Origin: Chitinophagales bacterium
GTDB lineage: Bacteria > Bacteroidota > Bacteroidia > Chitinophagales > Saprospiraceae
Length of the DNA: 64,000 nucleotides
Direction of reading: 5' to 3'
NCBI GenBank assembly: GCA_013298955.1
Contig: JAAFJT010000012.1
Location: forward strand, 1 to 64,000
Part shown: positions 45,601 to 53,410 of the stretch, piece by piece
How positions within the stretch are numbered: the stretch's first letter is position 1
Layout: every line of letters begins with the position of its first letter
Position numbers and translations under genes: made by a program
The notes under the pieces: model-generated
Database searches by the model: none
Seen by the model: only the letters and a program-made list of their open reading frames with translations
What the model was told of the DNA's origin: nothing

Positions 45601-46155
45601 ATGAAAAAAACTTGGTTATCAATCTTTTGCGCCAATATCAGCATTATATTTTTTCAAATCAATGGAAATGCTCAAACGGTCGAAGTGACCAATGTAAATG
45701 CTCGAGTTTATCAGCAGCGATTTAATGAATTGACTCAAAAAGGGTTTAGACCAACTAAAATCAAGGCGGAGGTGCAGCGCGTTATTGATTATGTGGACGG
45801 CGAGCAACCTCAATTGGGTTATTGGGCAACATTTAAAGTGCAACCTAATTCGCCTGCTTGGGCGGCGCATCATGGATTGACTTCTGCGGCGTATCAAGAG
45901 GCGTTTAACCGTTGGACATCACAAGGTTATTTGCCAACAGATATAAATATTGCTTATTTGAATAAGCAAGTAAGTTATTCGGTTATTTTTGACAAATTGG
46001 TTACGCCAGTAGCATGGCAGGCGCGGCACGGATTGAGCCAAACCGATTTTCAAAAAACCAACCAAACCTTAGCGCAACAAGGTTTTAAAATCAAAATTCA
46101 AACCAAATGTTACACGCCGCGTGGCAATATTTATGCGGCTGTATGGGTTAAGTAA
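45601..46155 (+). CDS. Exported protein with bacterial tandem repeat domain 1 units
   Basis: 184 residues with signal peptide MKKTWLSIFCANISIIFFQ. Three repeats of about 50 residues follow the pattern YQQRFNELTQKGFRPTKI, then AYQEAFNRWTSQGYLPTDI, then DFQKTNQTLAQQGFKIKI, each followed by a strand ending in a VI/AV-W/F type element (YWATFKV, YSVIFDK, YAAVWVK). Two repeats carry WxARHGL or WAAHHGL before the helix. This matches bacterial tandem repeat domain 1 (PF17660), found in hydrolase-associated secreted proteins; here it stands alone. Probably a binding module; function not settled. Confidence 0.8.
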   Translation: MKKTWLSIFCANISIIFFQINGNAQTVEVTNVNARVYQQRFNELTQKGFRPTKIKAEVQRVIDYVDGEQPQLGYWATFKVQPNSPAWAAHHGLTSAAYQEAFNRWTSQGYLPTDINIAYLNKQVSYSVIFDKLVTPVAWQARHGLSQTDFQKTNQTLAQQGFKIKIQTKCYTPRGNIYAAVWVK

Positions 46156-46210
46156 TTGACAATCAATACTTTTTAATTTCAATTTTTACTAAACTGTTTT
46201 GGGAAAGGTT

Positions 46211-46322
46211 CTAAATAGGATGTGTATGATTTAAAAGATTGTAAGGATATTTTAGATTGAAACGTGCAAATGGGACTTAAAAGACTCTTTTTATCCTTCA
46301 AATCATACACATCCTATTTTAG
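46211..46322. repeat. 9-mer-periodic inverted repeat (AGGATG type)
   Basis: The outer arms 46211-46232 and 46300-46322 are 22 bp and nearly perfect. The left arm continues as 9-mers (AATAGGATG, TGTATGATT, TAAAAGATT, GTAAGGATA). It lies between the BTRD gene and the small exported protein gene. A half-decayed relative is at 61764-61842. Confidence 0.7.
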
Positions 46323-46404
46323 AAATTCCCAAAGCGGAAATGACTGTACTTAAACGTGTATTTTTATCAAACTTATTATATAATAAAAAAATAATGTATT
46401 CCCA

Positions 46405-46713
46405 ATGGAAAAAAGTTCAAAAGTAGTGCTTGCTGCTACAACGATTATGTTGAGCGTCAATTCAGTAACCTTTGCGCAGGCAGCAGAGGTGAAGGCAACT
46501 GTGAAAACATCCAGCGTGTCGCCTGCCGTCAAAAAGCAAGTAGAAGCGAAAGTAAATGCTGGCGTACTTAAAGGCGCGGATAGTCATGTGCAAGGTCCGA
46601 CGGAACACAGTCAATCGGGTGGGCATAGCAAATTTAGCAAACCTTCGGACAAAATGGCTCCCAGAGTGAATGTGAAAGAAGCTGCGGGCAGAGCCAAAAC
46701 TAAAATTCATTAA
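46405..46713 (+). CDS. Small exported protein, candidate radical SAM substrate
   Basis: 102 residues. The N-terminal 28 residues (MEKSSKVVLAATTIMLS... to TFAQA) are a Sec signal peptide. The mature part is Lys/Ser/Ala-rich with no cysteine and only one aromatic residue, in the segment EHSQSGGHSKFSKPSDK. No known domain. It is the only gene between a repeat element and the radical SAM/SPASM gene, on the same strand, 126 bp upstream of it. The spacing, small size and exported leader resemble precursor-maturase pairs such as GrrA/GrrM or HxsA/HxsB. It could equally be an unrelated small periplasmic protein. Confidence 0.65.
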   Translation: MEKSSKVVLAATTIMLSVNSVTFAQAAEVKATVKTSSVSPAVKKQVEAKVNAGVLKGADSHVQGPTEHSQSGGHSKFSKPSDKMAPRVNVKEAAGRAKTKIH

Positions 46714-46720
46714 AATTTCA

Positions 46721-46795
46721 CTGCCACCTTGGTAGGCGGAAAATTTATTTCCCGCAAATCGCAGGAAATAAATTTTCCGCCTACCAAGGTGGTAG
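46721..46795 (+). terminator. Long stem-loop between small gene and radical SAM gene
   Basis: Arms of 32 bp (46721-46752 and 46764-46795) with one mismatch, around an 11-base loop. There is no clear T-tract. It could be a partial terminator or processing hairpin that lets the small upstream gene be made in excess over the enzyme, as seen in many RiPP operons. Confidence 0.65.
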
Positions 46796-46839
46796 TACAC
46801 CCAATCCAAAACCTATAACAGCCTTTAAAAAAATTACGT

Positions 46840-47979
46840 ATGTGGCAGCCCAAAAGCCCTCAGTTTGTAGTCAAACTGACGAAACATTGCAATTTACGAT
46901 GCAAATACTGTTACGAATATCCCTTTTTGTCTGATAAAACGAAAATCGAATTGCCACAAATAGAGGCAATGCTGACCCATATCGCACCTACTTTGGTTGC
47001 ACACGGAATACGACAAACTTCGTTTTCTTGGCATGGCGGCGAACCATTATTACTGCCACCTGATTATTATCAAGCCATTTACGCATTGCAAAAAAAAATA
47101 TTAGGTGGTGCAGGTATCGAATTTTCTAATGTGATGCAAAGTAATTTGACCCTTTTGAAAGCCGGACATTTGCAAATGTTGAAAGATGGATTGGTGTCGG
47201 GTCTCGGCGTTTCGTTGGATTTGTTTGGCGATGAACGTGTCAATGTGGCGGGCAAAATCATGGATGATATGACGCTGAATAATATGCAACGCCTGCTGGA
47301 CGCAGACATTTCATTTGGCACAATTTCAGTTTTGAGCCATAAAACGGCTCCCTTTATGGCAAATTTATTTCATTTTTTTGATGAAATGGGCGTTTCTTGG
47401 CGCGTTTTGCCGATTGATTTGACGGGTTTTGAAGGGCAACATATTGGTAATGTCTTGACGGCTGAAAAAGTAATTGAGATTTATAAAATGCTTTTTGAAG
47501 CATGGTTAAATTCCAAAAATGCGATTAGTGTAGAGCCTATCAACGAATATATGAATGCGGCGATGAATGCGTTAATGCCCAATAGTGCTAAACACAAATT
47601 CGATAAAGCGCAAGATGATAGTTTATTTATTGTTAATACGAATGGAGATTTGTACGCAGAAGCGGATGCTTATGACGATAAATATGCGTATGGAAACCTT
47701 TTTACGACGGATTTAGACTCTTTATTAGAGTCGCCCGCCCGAAAACGGGCTATTGAACGGGCAAATATGATTGTTGGTTCGACCTGTGCGCAATGTCCAC
47801 ATCATGGCGATTGCAGTGGTTTTAGGATGGCGGAGGCTACGACGGAAAAATTATATTGGGATAAAGATGGTCAAATTACTTGCACCATTATTCGTCCGAT
47901 GATTGATTATATCAAAGAAAGGTTGGTCGAAGTCGGCTTAATGCCACTTTTAGAAAAGACTGAAGGTGGTGGTGTTTGA
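46840..47979 (+). CDS. Radical SAM/SPASM peptide maturase-like enzyme
   Basis: 379-residue cytoplasmic enzyme. The radical SAM cluster motif is C17-N-L-R-C21-K-Y-C24, followed by a long spacer and FSWHGGEPL (~62-70, SAM contact). A C-terminal auxiliary-cluster region has C316xxC319xxxxxC325 and a further C348 (C-x2-C-x5-C-x22-C), as in SPASM-type proteins of the FxsB/XyeB/Grr families. No sulfatase gene adjoins it, which argues against a sulfatase-maturing role. The likely job is side-chain crosslinking or another C-C/C-X modification of a small peptide; the 102-residue exported protein upstream is the natural candidate. The start MWQPKSPQFVV follows the hairpin at 46721-46795. Confidence 0.85.
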   Translation: MWQPKSPQFVVKLTKHCNLRCKYCYEYPFLSDKTKIELPQIEAMLTHIAPTLVAHGIRQTSFSWHGGEPLLLPPDYYQAIYALQKKILGGAGIEFSNVMQSNLTLLKAGHLQMLKDGLVSGLGVSLDLFGDERVNVAGKIMDDMTLNNMQRLLDADISFGTISVLSHKTAPFMANLFHFFDEMGVSWRVLPIDLTGFEGQHIGNVLTAEKVIEIYKMLFEAWLNSKNAISVEPINEYMNAAMNALMPNSAKHKFDKAQDDSLFIVNTNGDLYAEADAYDDKYAYGNLFTTDLDSLLESPARKRAIERANMIVGSTCAQCPHHGDCSGFRMAEATTEKLYWDKDGQITCTIIRPMIDYIKERLVEVGLMPLLEKTEGGGV

Positions 47980-48074
47980 ATCAAGCATGAGGGAATCATG
48001 GGAATGAAGGACGTAGCGGCTGTTGAAATCAGTGTTGCGCAACAACAAATCCTTTTTTAAATAGGATTTGCCTG

Positions 48075-48102
48075 TTGTGAAAACGAGTCTTCCTTATCTT
48101 TG
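48075..48102 (+). promoter_or_regulatory. Promoter of radA
   Basis: TTG (48075-48077), a 17-bp spacer, then TATCTTTG (48095-48102), fitting the Bacteroidota -33/-7 pattern, 47 bp before radA. Confidence 0.7.
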
Positions 48103-48149
48103 TGAAAATTACGGGCGTAAAAATATAGATTTATTTAAATAAACTTTCT

Positions 48150-49523
48150 ATGAGTACGGTTAAAAAAATATATGCGTGTACCAGTTGTGGGGCGCGGCAA
48201 TCGAAATGGGTGGGCAAATGTCCTGCCTGCAATGAGTGGAATACCATTCATGAAGAAATCGTGGTCAAAGAAAGTCCCCGTGAAGAACGCCAAAAAATCG
48301 TGCGCGGACAGAAGCGGGAAGACCCCAAACCGACACCGCTTGCTCATATAAAAAGTGGTGATATTCAACGACTTATAACGCCTGATGACGAATTAAATCG
48401 GGTTCTTGGCGGCGGAATTGTACCGGGCGCACTTGTCTTGATTGGCGGTCAACCGGGTATTGGCAAATCGACTTTGATGTTGCAAATCGCTTTGGGCGTG
48501 AAAGCGCGGGTGTTGTACGTAAGTGGTGAGGAAAGTGAGGAGCAAATCAAAATGCGGGCAGACCGAGTGGGTACGCAGCAATCGGATTGTTTTATTTTGA
48601 CGGAAACGAATACGAATAAAATTTTAACGCATGCACAACACCTTGTGCCTGATATGATTGTGATTGATTCGATTCAAACATTGGCTGCACCGCACATTGA
48701 CGCTACGCCCGGAAGCATCTCGCAAGTCCGCGAATGTGCGGGCGAATTACAGCGTTTTGCCAAAGAAACGAATATTCCCATTTTCATCATTGGGCATATT
48801 ACGAAAGATGGTTCGATTGCGGGTCCGAAATTATTGGAACATATTGTAGATACCGTTTTGCAATTTGAAGGCGACCAAAATTATACGTATCGGATTTTGC
48901 GCACGTTGAAAAACCGTTTTGGTTCGACCGACGAAATTGGGATTTATGCCATGACTTCAACGGGTTTGCAAGGCGTGAGCAATCCATCTGAATTGTTATT
49001 GTCGCAAACAGAGGAATTATTAAGCGGTTCGGCTATCTGCGCAATGATTGAAGGGATGCGCCCGATGTTGATAGAAACGCAGGCATTGGTGTCAAAAGCG
49101 GTCTATGGAACGCCTCAAAGGTCTGCAACAGGGTTCGATTTGCGGCGTTTGGGCATGTTATTGGCTGTTTTGGAGAAACGATGCGGATTTGCGTTTGGAC
49201 AAAATGATGTTTTTTTAAATATTGCAGGTGGGATTCGGGTGGAAGACCCTGCGATTGATTTAGCCATTATTTCTGCCTTGATTTCGTCTTTGGAAGATGT
49301 TTCGATTCCAAAAGATACTTGTTTTGCGGGTGAAGTGGGGCTTTCAGGCGAAATTCGAGCCGTCAATCGAGTGGAACAACGCATTCATGAAGCAGCGCGT
49401 TTGGGTTTTAAAGAAATATTTGTTTCAAAATATAATTTTAAAAATTTAAATTCCGATAAATATGGGATTCGCGTTCGTACGATTGGGAAAGTAGAAGATT
49501 TATATTATGGATTATTTAAATAA
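48150..49523 (+). CDS. radA: DNA repair protein RadA
   Basis: 457 residues. N-terminal C4 zinc finger CTSCGARQSKWVGKCPAC; Walker A GGQPGIGKST; the RadA-specific KNRFGST motif (LKNRFGSTDEIG); and a Lon-like C-terminal domain (~residues 285-455). RadA is a hexameric RecA-like motor that drives branch migration in homologous recombination. The gene has its own promoter at 48075-48102. Confidence 0.97.
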   Translation: MSTVKKIYACTSCGARQSKWVGKCPACNEWNTIHEEIVVKESPREERQKIVRGQKREDPKPTPLAHIKSGDIQRLITPDDELNRVLGGGIVPGALVLIGGQPGIGKSTLMLQIALGVKARVLYVSGEESEEQIKMRADRVGTQQSDCFILTETNTNKILTHAQHLVPDMIVIDSIQTLAAPHIDATPGSISQVRECAGELQRFAKETNIPIFIIGHITKDGSIAGPKLLEHIVDTVLQFEGDQNYTYRILRTLKNRFGSTDEIGIYAMTSTGLQGVSNPSELLLSQTEELLSGSAICAMIEGMRPMLIETQALVSKAVYGTPQRSATGFDLRRLGMLLAVLEKRCGFAFGQNDVFLNIAGGIRVEDPAIDLAIISALISSLEDVSIPKDTCFAGEVGLSGEIRAVNRVEQRIHEAARLGFKEIFVSKYNFKNLNSDKYGIRVRTIGKVEDLYYGLFK

Positions 49524-49529
49524 AGATTA

Positions 49530-49645
49530 TGTGATACAATTGGAACGCGGATGACGCGGATTGGGCAGATTTTCGCGGATTTTTTATTTTTATAAAAATA
49601 AAAAAATCCGCGAAAATCTGCCCAATCCGCGTCATCCGCGTTCCA
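49530..49645. repeat. GCGGAT-family inverted repeat (hairpin)
   Basis: The left arm (49535-49589: GATACAATTGGAACGCGGAT then tandem 9-mers) and the right arm (49597-49652) are mirror images with an AT centre. It sits just after the radA stop and reads as a terminator-like stem with tandem 9-mer arms. Confidence 0.85.
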
Positions 49646-49763
49646 ATTGTACCCAACTTTTTCCAAAGCGAATTATAATTTTTATAAAAATAAAAAAATC
49701 CGCGAAAATCTGCCCAATCCGCGTCATCCGCGTTCCAATTGTACCCAACTTTTTCCAAAGCGA
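49591..49763. repeat. 92-bp direct duplication of the right arm
   Basis: The right arm of the GCGGAT element plus its downstream flank (ending CCAAAGCGA at 49663-49671) is repeated at an offset of 92 bp (ending at 49755-49763). The flank (CCCAACTTTTTCCAAAGCGA) has been copied together with the arm, so the duplication involved chromosomal DNA and not only the element. The second copy ends 6 bp from the CHAT gene stop. Confidence 0.8.
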
Positions 49764-49768
49764 CAACT

Positions 49769-50821
49769 TTAAAGTTCTTTTTTTACGCCATTTTTATATA
49801 AAACGAACAAATTTTTCTCATTCAAACCCGTCAGTAATGCCCGACTGCGCCCTGTCCGAAAAGCGCGTTCAATACCCAACGATTGCGTCATGCCAAAATA
49901 AAAACCTGCTGCAAATTGAATCGCCGCTTCATCAGGCACTGCATCAGATGTGCCAACAACATATTCAACATATTTGCCAATCGCAACCGCTTGATTATCA
50001 GTAAAACACGCATTCAATAAAACGACTTTTACTTGAAGTCCCAAATCTTCTTCCGTCACCAAGCTGAATAAATCGTCCAAAGCCATCGTACTCACTAATT
50101 GGGCGCGGCGCATGGATTCGTCATACATGACAATGCCTTTTAAACTTTCTTTTTCCTTTTCTTTTTGTTTTTTGCGCTCTGCATCATAGATAATTCGGTC
50201 ATTGGAGCCATCCGAAGCATGTCCCAAACCTTGATTCGTGCCATGACCCGAAAAATGAATGATATTCGGTTTATCCCGAATTAAAATTTCTTGCCAATCG
50301 CTTGCACGCGCATAAAATTCGGTTAAAACCAAATATTCATCTTGCCGTTTGTCCGCAGCCAACTTTTCTACAATCCGACTATGCTCATCCCGAATGCGCA
50401 ATTCTCGTGTTCCGGGCGGATTTGCACCCAGAAATAACAATTTAAACTTATATTTTGGGGTTTCGGAAGGAACTGCATTGGTTGATTTCGGCGGTGTTTC
50501 GCCAAGTGGCGGCGCGGTGGTCAGTCCACCATCTGTATATTCGGAAGCCGCTTCTGCTTCGTCCTCATCATCCCCTAATTCTTCCAAAAAAGAGAGTATC
50601 GCAGCCGTTTGTCGCGCAACAACCGCTGCTTTTTCGCCGGGAGTCAAGGCTCCAATCATCGATTCCCGTTTCGTCGTAGCGATTTGTGCCGCAATCATAG
50701 CCAAAGTATCCTTTGAATCAGGGTTGTTTTTTTCGACCCAAGTGATTAATTCTTTCACAGCACTATCTAATCTACCTTTTCTAATCCATTTTCGGACGCT
50801 TTCTTTCAGATCTTTTAACAT
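49769..50821 (-). CDS. CHAT-domain (caspase-like) protease with N-terminal helical adaptor region
   Basis: 350 residues. Residues 1-90 are helical (LKDLKESVRKWIRKGRLDS, then AVKELITWVEKN) and resemble effector-associated domains (EAD) found at the N-terminus of bacterial conflict proteins. A Glu/Asp- and Pro-rich linker follows. Residues ~125-350 form a CHAT protease: LLFLGANPPGTRELRIRDEH, catalytic His in HFSGHG (H193) and catalytic Cys in LLNACFT (C272). Both catalytic residues are intact. EAD-CHAT proteins are thought to be recruited through matching EADs to a sensor and then cut target proteins; no partner with a recognisable EAD is next to this gene. A Lys/Glu-rich insert (~215-230) is unusual. 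Likely a defence or cell-death effector (inference). Confidence 0.85.
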   Translation of the reverse strand: MLKDLKESVRKWIRKGRLDSAVKELITWVEKNNPDSKDTLAMIAAQIATTKRESMIGALTPGEKAAVVARQTAAILSFLEELGDDEDEAEAASEYTDGGLTTAPPLGETPPKSTNAVPSETPKYKFKLLFLGANPPGTRELRIRDEHSRIVEKLAADKRQDEYLVLTEFYARASDWQEILIRDKPNIIHFSGHGTNQGLGHASDGSNDRIIYDAERKKQKEKEKESLKGIVMYDESMRRAQLVSTMALDDLFSLVTEEDLGLQVKVVLLNACFTDNQAVAIGKYVEYVVGTSDAVPDEAAIQFAAGFYFGMTQSLGIERAFRTGRSRALLTGLNEKNLFVLYKNGVKKEL

Positions 50822-50966
50822 TTCAGAGTTTTAAATACGTATATCGTGCAATGTTTTTCATGGATTTTGTAAACGATTTACACACGCAAGTTAAACATAT
50901 ATTTTTTTTAAAATAGCTTATTTTCTTTTGATGCACCAAAGATAGGCTTTTTTCAGATTTAAAAAC

Positions 50967-51002
50967 AAAAAGTCGAAGGTTTTTGAAAAACCTTCGACTT
51001 TT
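50967..51002 (-). terminator. Terminator hairpin AAGTCGAAGGTTTTT
   Basis: Perfect arms (AAAAGTCGAAGGTTTTT and its mirror) with a GAA loop and runs of T on one side and A on the other, so it works in both directions. It ends transcripts of the leftward small membrane protein gene (51026-51382). Confidence 0.8.
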
Positions 51003-51025
51003 ATGTTGTTGCTTGAACGCTTTTT

Positions 51026-51382
51026 TTACATAATGTTAAACGTTTTCAAGACCCACATGACCAAACAAATCAACGCAACAATCCATAAAACCGTTGCCGC
51101 AATCGCTACAACTTTGCCCGCTAACCAAGCGAGTATCAAGAAGCCAATCCCCCACCAAAGCCATTTCATATTGCCACTCATATCAAAAAAGCCCGAACCG
51201 CGTTGTTGTTTCGACCATTTTTGAAATTTTTGTTGGATGCGATTGGGTTTGACGGTGGCGGTGGTAGCGGTTTGTTGCTTGGCGGTTATGGTTGTTTGCG
51301 CTGTTTGCACAATGGCAAATGCTTGAGCTGGTTGCCAGCAATAACTTAAAATTAACAATAATAAAACATGTAATGTTCTCAT
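51026..51382 (-). CDS. Small membrane protein, unknown function
   Basis: 118 residues. The N-terminal hydrophobic stretch MRTLHVLLLLILSYCWQPAQA looks like a signal peptide; a basic linker (QQKFQKWSKQQR) then leads to a Trp-rich C-terminal membrane segment pair (WLWWGIGFLILAWLAG and TVLWIVALICLVMWVL). No family recognised. It lies between the CHAT gene and the nucleoid-associated protein gene, with a repeat element upstream. Confidence 0.6.
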   Translation of the reverse strand: MRTLHVLLLLILSYCWQPAQAFAIVQTAQTTITAKQQTATTATVKPNRIQQKFQKWSKQQRGSGFFDMSGNMKWLWWGIGFLILAWLAGKVVAIAATVLWIVALICLVMWVLKTFNIM

Positions 51383-51412
51383 AATCAATGGTTTTAGTTA
51401 AAAAAATAAATT

Positions 51413-51525
51413 AACACATAGGATACATAGGTGACATAGAACACATAGGCGCATTCTTATTGAGATGCTTATTCCCACAAAGGATGCCCCTATGTGTCCT
51501 ATATCACCTATGTATCCTATGTGTT
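51413..51525. repeat. ACATAG-family inverted repeat, ending at a stop codon
   Basis: The left arm (51413-51449) and right arm (51489-51525) are mirror copies of four 9-mers containing ACATAG. The right arm ends at the base next to the stop codon of the nucleoid-associated protein gene (51526-51528). Confidence 0.8.
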
Positions 51526-52572
51526 TCACTCCTCTTGGTCGAAATAAAACGTATAAAACGATTTTCCTCTTTTCTCATCAAAGCCGCGTTCAATCAATTC
51601 GCGTCCGCCTTGCACTTGGATTTTGAAATTTTCATCCAATTGAATGCTATTCTTAAAAATTCGTGCCGATTTCCGCACCGCTTGTTGGCTAATATCAAAT
51701 TGTTCCGTCAAATCCGCCTCAATTTCCGCTACATATTCTTTTTTGAATGATTTGAAAGCATCTTGTTGTTCTGGCGTTTCAAACAAGGTTTCTGTAAAAT
51801 CATTTGCATCAAATATTTCATTTTCTTTAAAGTATAAAGCGGAGCGATTCAATAAGTCCGCCGTTTCAGCGCGGTTCAAACCAAATTTAGAACTTGCCTT
51901 TTCATTGATAAACTCACCCGCCAAATTCATGTAGTGGCGCGTATGAAAATAATTATCTTCAATCGGTTTGGTCTGCAAAAAAAGATGCCAAATCGATGCT
52001 TCTGCTTTTTTAGAAACCGTATCAATCGCCATCACCCGAAAACCTTCTGCCTCATCTGCCCCAAAAATCAATGCCGCCAAAGCTGGTTTTTCGGCTGAAA
52101 TCCCTTCTCCAATCTGCAAAGTGAACGATTCGGACGTTCTATCCACCTTCAAATACGAATCTTTTTGAATGGTTTTGAAAATGCCAATCACGGGCATCAT
52201 CTCGCCTTGCAAAGCCACATCTTGAAAATAAGCGACAAAAAATTCGCCACTGCCCATTTTCGGCAACGTCGAATACTCATATAAACGCTTGGTCAATTGC
52301 GCCGCTTCTTCCGAAAGGCTTTCTGGATTGGCGAAAATCTTAACGCACGATTGATACACTTCATTGTGAGAAACGTCTTCATCATGGTGAAAGAAAAAAT
52401 ATTCCTCATTTTTGATAAACATTTTGAAAAAAGTGCTTAAAAGCACCTCTTCCGCAAAATCATGTACAGGCACTAAGGTCGTTTTCGGGATGACAATGCC
52501 TTCTTTACGTTCTTTATTGCCCGTCCAAGTGATGGCAAGTTTTTGGATGGAGGTTTGCGAAATATCTAACAT
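51526..52572 (-). CDS. Nucleoid-associated protein (NdpA/YejK family)
   Basis: 348 residues, matching the 37-kDa nucleoid-associated protein family (NA37). Conserved blocks: KEGIVIPKTTLVPVHDFAEE near the start, EEAAQLTKRLYEYSTLPKMGSGEFFV in the middle, and the C-terminal ENFKIQVQGGREL-like strand. It is a DNA-binding, dimeric, nucleoid-located protein of unsettled function. A good -33/-7 pair lies at 52638-52669. Confidence 0.85.
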   Translation of the reverse strand: MLDISQTSIQKLAITWTGNKERKEGIVIPKTTLVPVHDFAEEVLLSTFFKMFIKNEEYFFFHHDEDVSHNEVYQSCVKIFANPESLSEEAAQLTKRLYEYSTLPKMGSGEFFVAYFQDVALQGEMMPVIGIFKTIQKDSYLKVDRTSESFTLQIGEGISAEKPALAALIFGADEAEGFRVMAIDTVSKKAEASIWHLFLQTKPIEDNYFHTRHYMNLAGEFINEKASSKFGLNRAETADLLNRSALYFKENEIFDANDFTETLFETPEQQDAFKSFKKEYVAEIEADLTEQFDISQQAVRKSARIFKNSIQLDENFKIQVQGGRELIERGFDEKRGKSFYTFYFDQEE

Positions 52573-52637
52573 TCTTTTTTTTTGTTATAATTGTTTTAAA
52601 AATACATCGCTTTTAAAACGACTTGTTGATTTTGGTG

Positions 52638-52669
52638 CAAATGTAAGGCGAATTTACGCACTTTTCAAA
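52638..52669 (-). promoter_or_regulatory. Promoter of the nucleoid-associated protein gene
   Basis: On the minus strand: TTTG (52669-52666), a 20-bp spacer, then TACATTTG (52645-52638). It is 66 bp upstream of the start at 52572. Confidence 0.75.
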
Positions 52670-52828
52670 GAAAAAAAGGGAAATTTTTGGCGCACTTTTT
52701 GGTAAATTGTTTTAATCATATTAAACTACGTTATAATAAAAATCATAATTTATATATGTGAATAACGTATTTAACATTTTTCAATTCAAAAAAAAAGGGT
52801 TGATTAAAAAGTCGATTAAAAATTTAAT

Positions 52829-52836
52829 TATCTTTG
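52829..52836 (+). promoter_or_regulatory. Candidate -7 box of the Ala-rich protein gene
   Basis: TATCTTTG fits the Bacteroidota -7 consensus, 52 bp before the start at 52889. No -33 element was found at 17-23 bp; the nearest TTG is at 26 bp. Support is partial. Confidence 0.45.
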
Positions 52837-52888
52837 CATCGTTATTTAAATCAACATCATTTTAACCATTTTTAAATTAATTTCGATT

Positions 52889-53284
52889 ATGAAAAAAGTA
52901 ATTCTTGCGTTAGCAATCGCTGCATTTGGGGTGTCTTCAACATTCGCACAAACAGCACCTGCGGCAGCAGCAGCAGCAGTAAAAGCAGCACCTGCGGCAG
53001 CAGCAGCAGCAGCACAAGCTCCAGCAGCAGCAGCGACAACTGAAGTGAAAAAGGCGGTGAAAAAAGTGAAAAAAGCACACGCAAGCGTAGGCGCAGCAAC
53101 AACTGCGGCAGCAGCAGGAAGCGGCAAAATGACACACACTTGCTCAAAAGGTTGTGCTGTATTGGTCGATGGCGCAGGTGCAAAATGCCCTAAATGTGGT
53201 GGCGAATTGGTTGCAGTAGGCGCGAAAGCAGACGCAGCTAAAAAAGCACCCGCAGCTGTGAAAGAAGAAGCAAAAAAAATGTAA
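52889..53284 (+). CDS. Alanine-rich exported protein with C-terminal metal-ribbon motif
   Basis: 131 residues. Signal peptide MKKVILALAIAAFGVSSTFAQ, then a long alanine run broken by Lys and Pro (encoded mostly by GCA triplets, 52960-53040), then a basic segment VKKAVKKVKKAH, and a C-terminal four-cysteine ribbon: HTCSKGCAVLVDGAGAKCPKCGG (C-x3-C...CPxCG). The ribbon resembles the heavy-metal-binding domain written YTCPMHP...CPxCGM in copper and zinc proteins, with the Met-rich part missing. Probably periplasmic; metal binding is inferred only from the motif. It ends with a hairpin (53371-53407). Confidence 0.7.
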   Translation: MKKVILALAIAAFGVSSTFAQTAPAAAAAAVKAAPAAAAAAAQAPAAAATTEVKKAVKKVKKAHASVGAATTAAAAGSGKMTHTCSKGCAVLVDGAGAKCPKCGGELVAVGAKADAAKKAPAAVKEEAKKM

Positions 53285-53370
53285 GAAGTATCCTGACAAG
53301 AGTTCTCCCCTTACGGTCTTGTAATGCGAAACCCTTGATTAAAGGAACTGCCCATTTCGTTGAATGCTTA

Positions 53371-53407
53371 ACAAAAGGCGTGTCTTGATAAAAGACGCGC
53401 CTTTTGT
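53371..53407 (+). terminator. Hairpin after the Ala-rich protein gene
   Basis: ACAAAAGGCGTGTCTT pairs with AAGACGCGCCTTTTGT around a short loop. No T-tract follows, so it may be a stabiliser; it is 87 bp past the stop. Confidence 0.55.
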
Positions 53408-53410
53408 CAA

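Larger units (their letters stand above)
52573..52888. other. Divergent promoter region
   Basis: About 316 bp between the divergent nucleoid-protein and Ala-rich-protein genes. It contains the promoter at 52638-52669 for the left gene and the -7 candidate at 52829-52836 for the right gene. No repeat and no further gene is seen. Confidence 0.5.

Noticed and set aside
46840-47979. Anaerobic sulfatase-maturing enzyme
   Set aside because: No sulfatase gene is near, and the auxiliary cysteine pattern and adjacent small gene fit peptide maturases better.
49516-50004. ORFs over the GCGGAT repeats after radA
   Set aside because: Their sequence is just translated repeat, with tandem peptide copies and no homology-like features.
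52846-53183. Minus-strand cysteine/serine- and leucine-rich ORFs opposite the Ala-rich gene
   Set aside because: They are antisense readings of GCA repeats; the plus-strand frame has a signal peptide and a zinc-ribbon motif.
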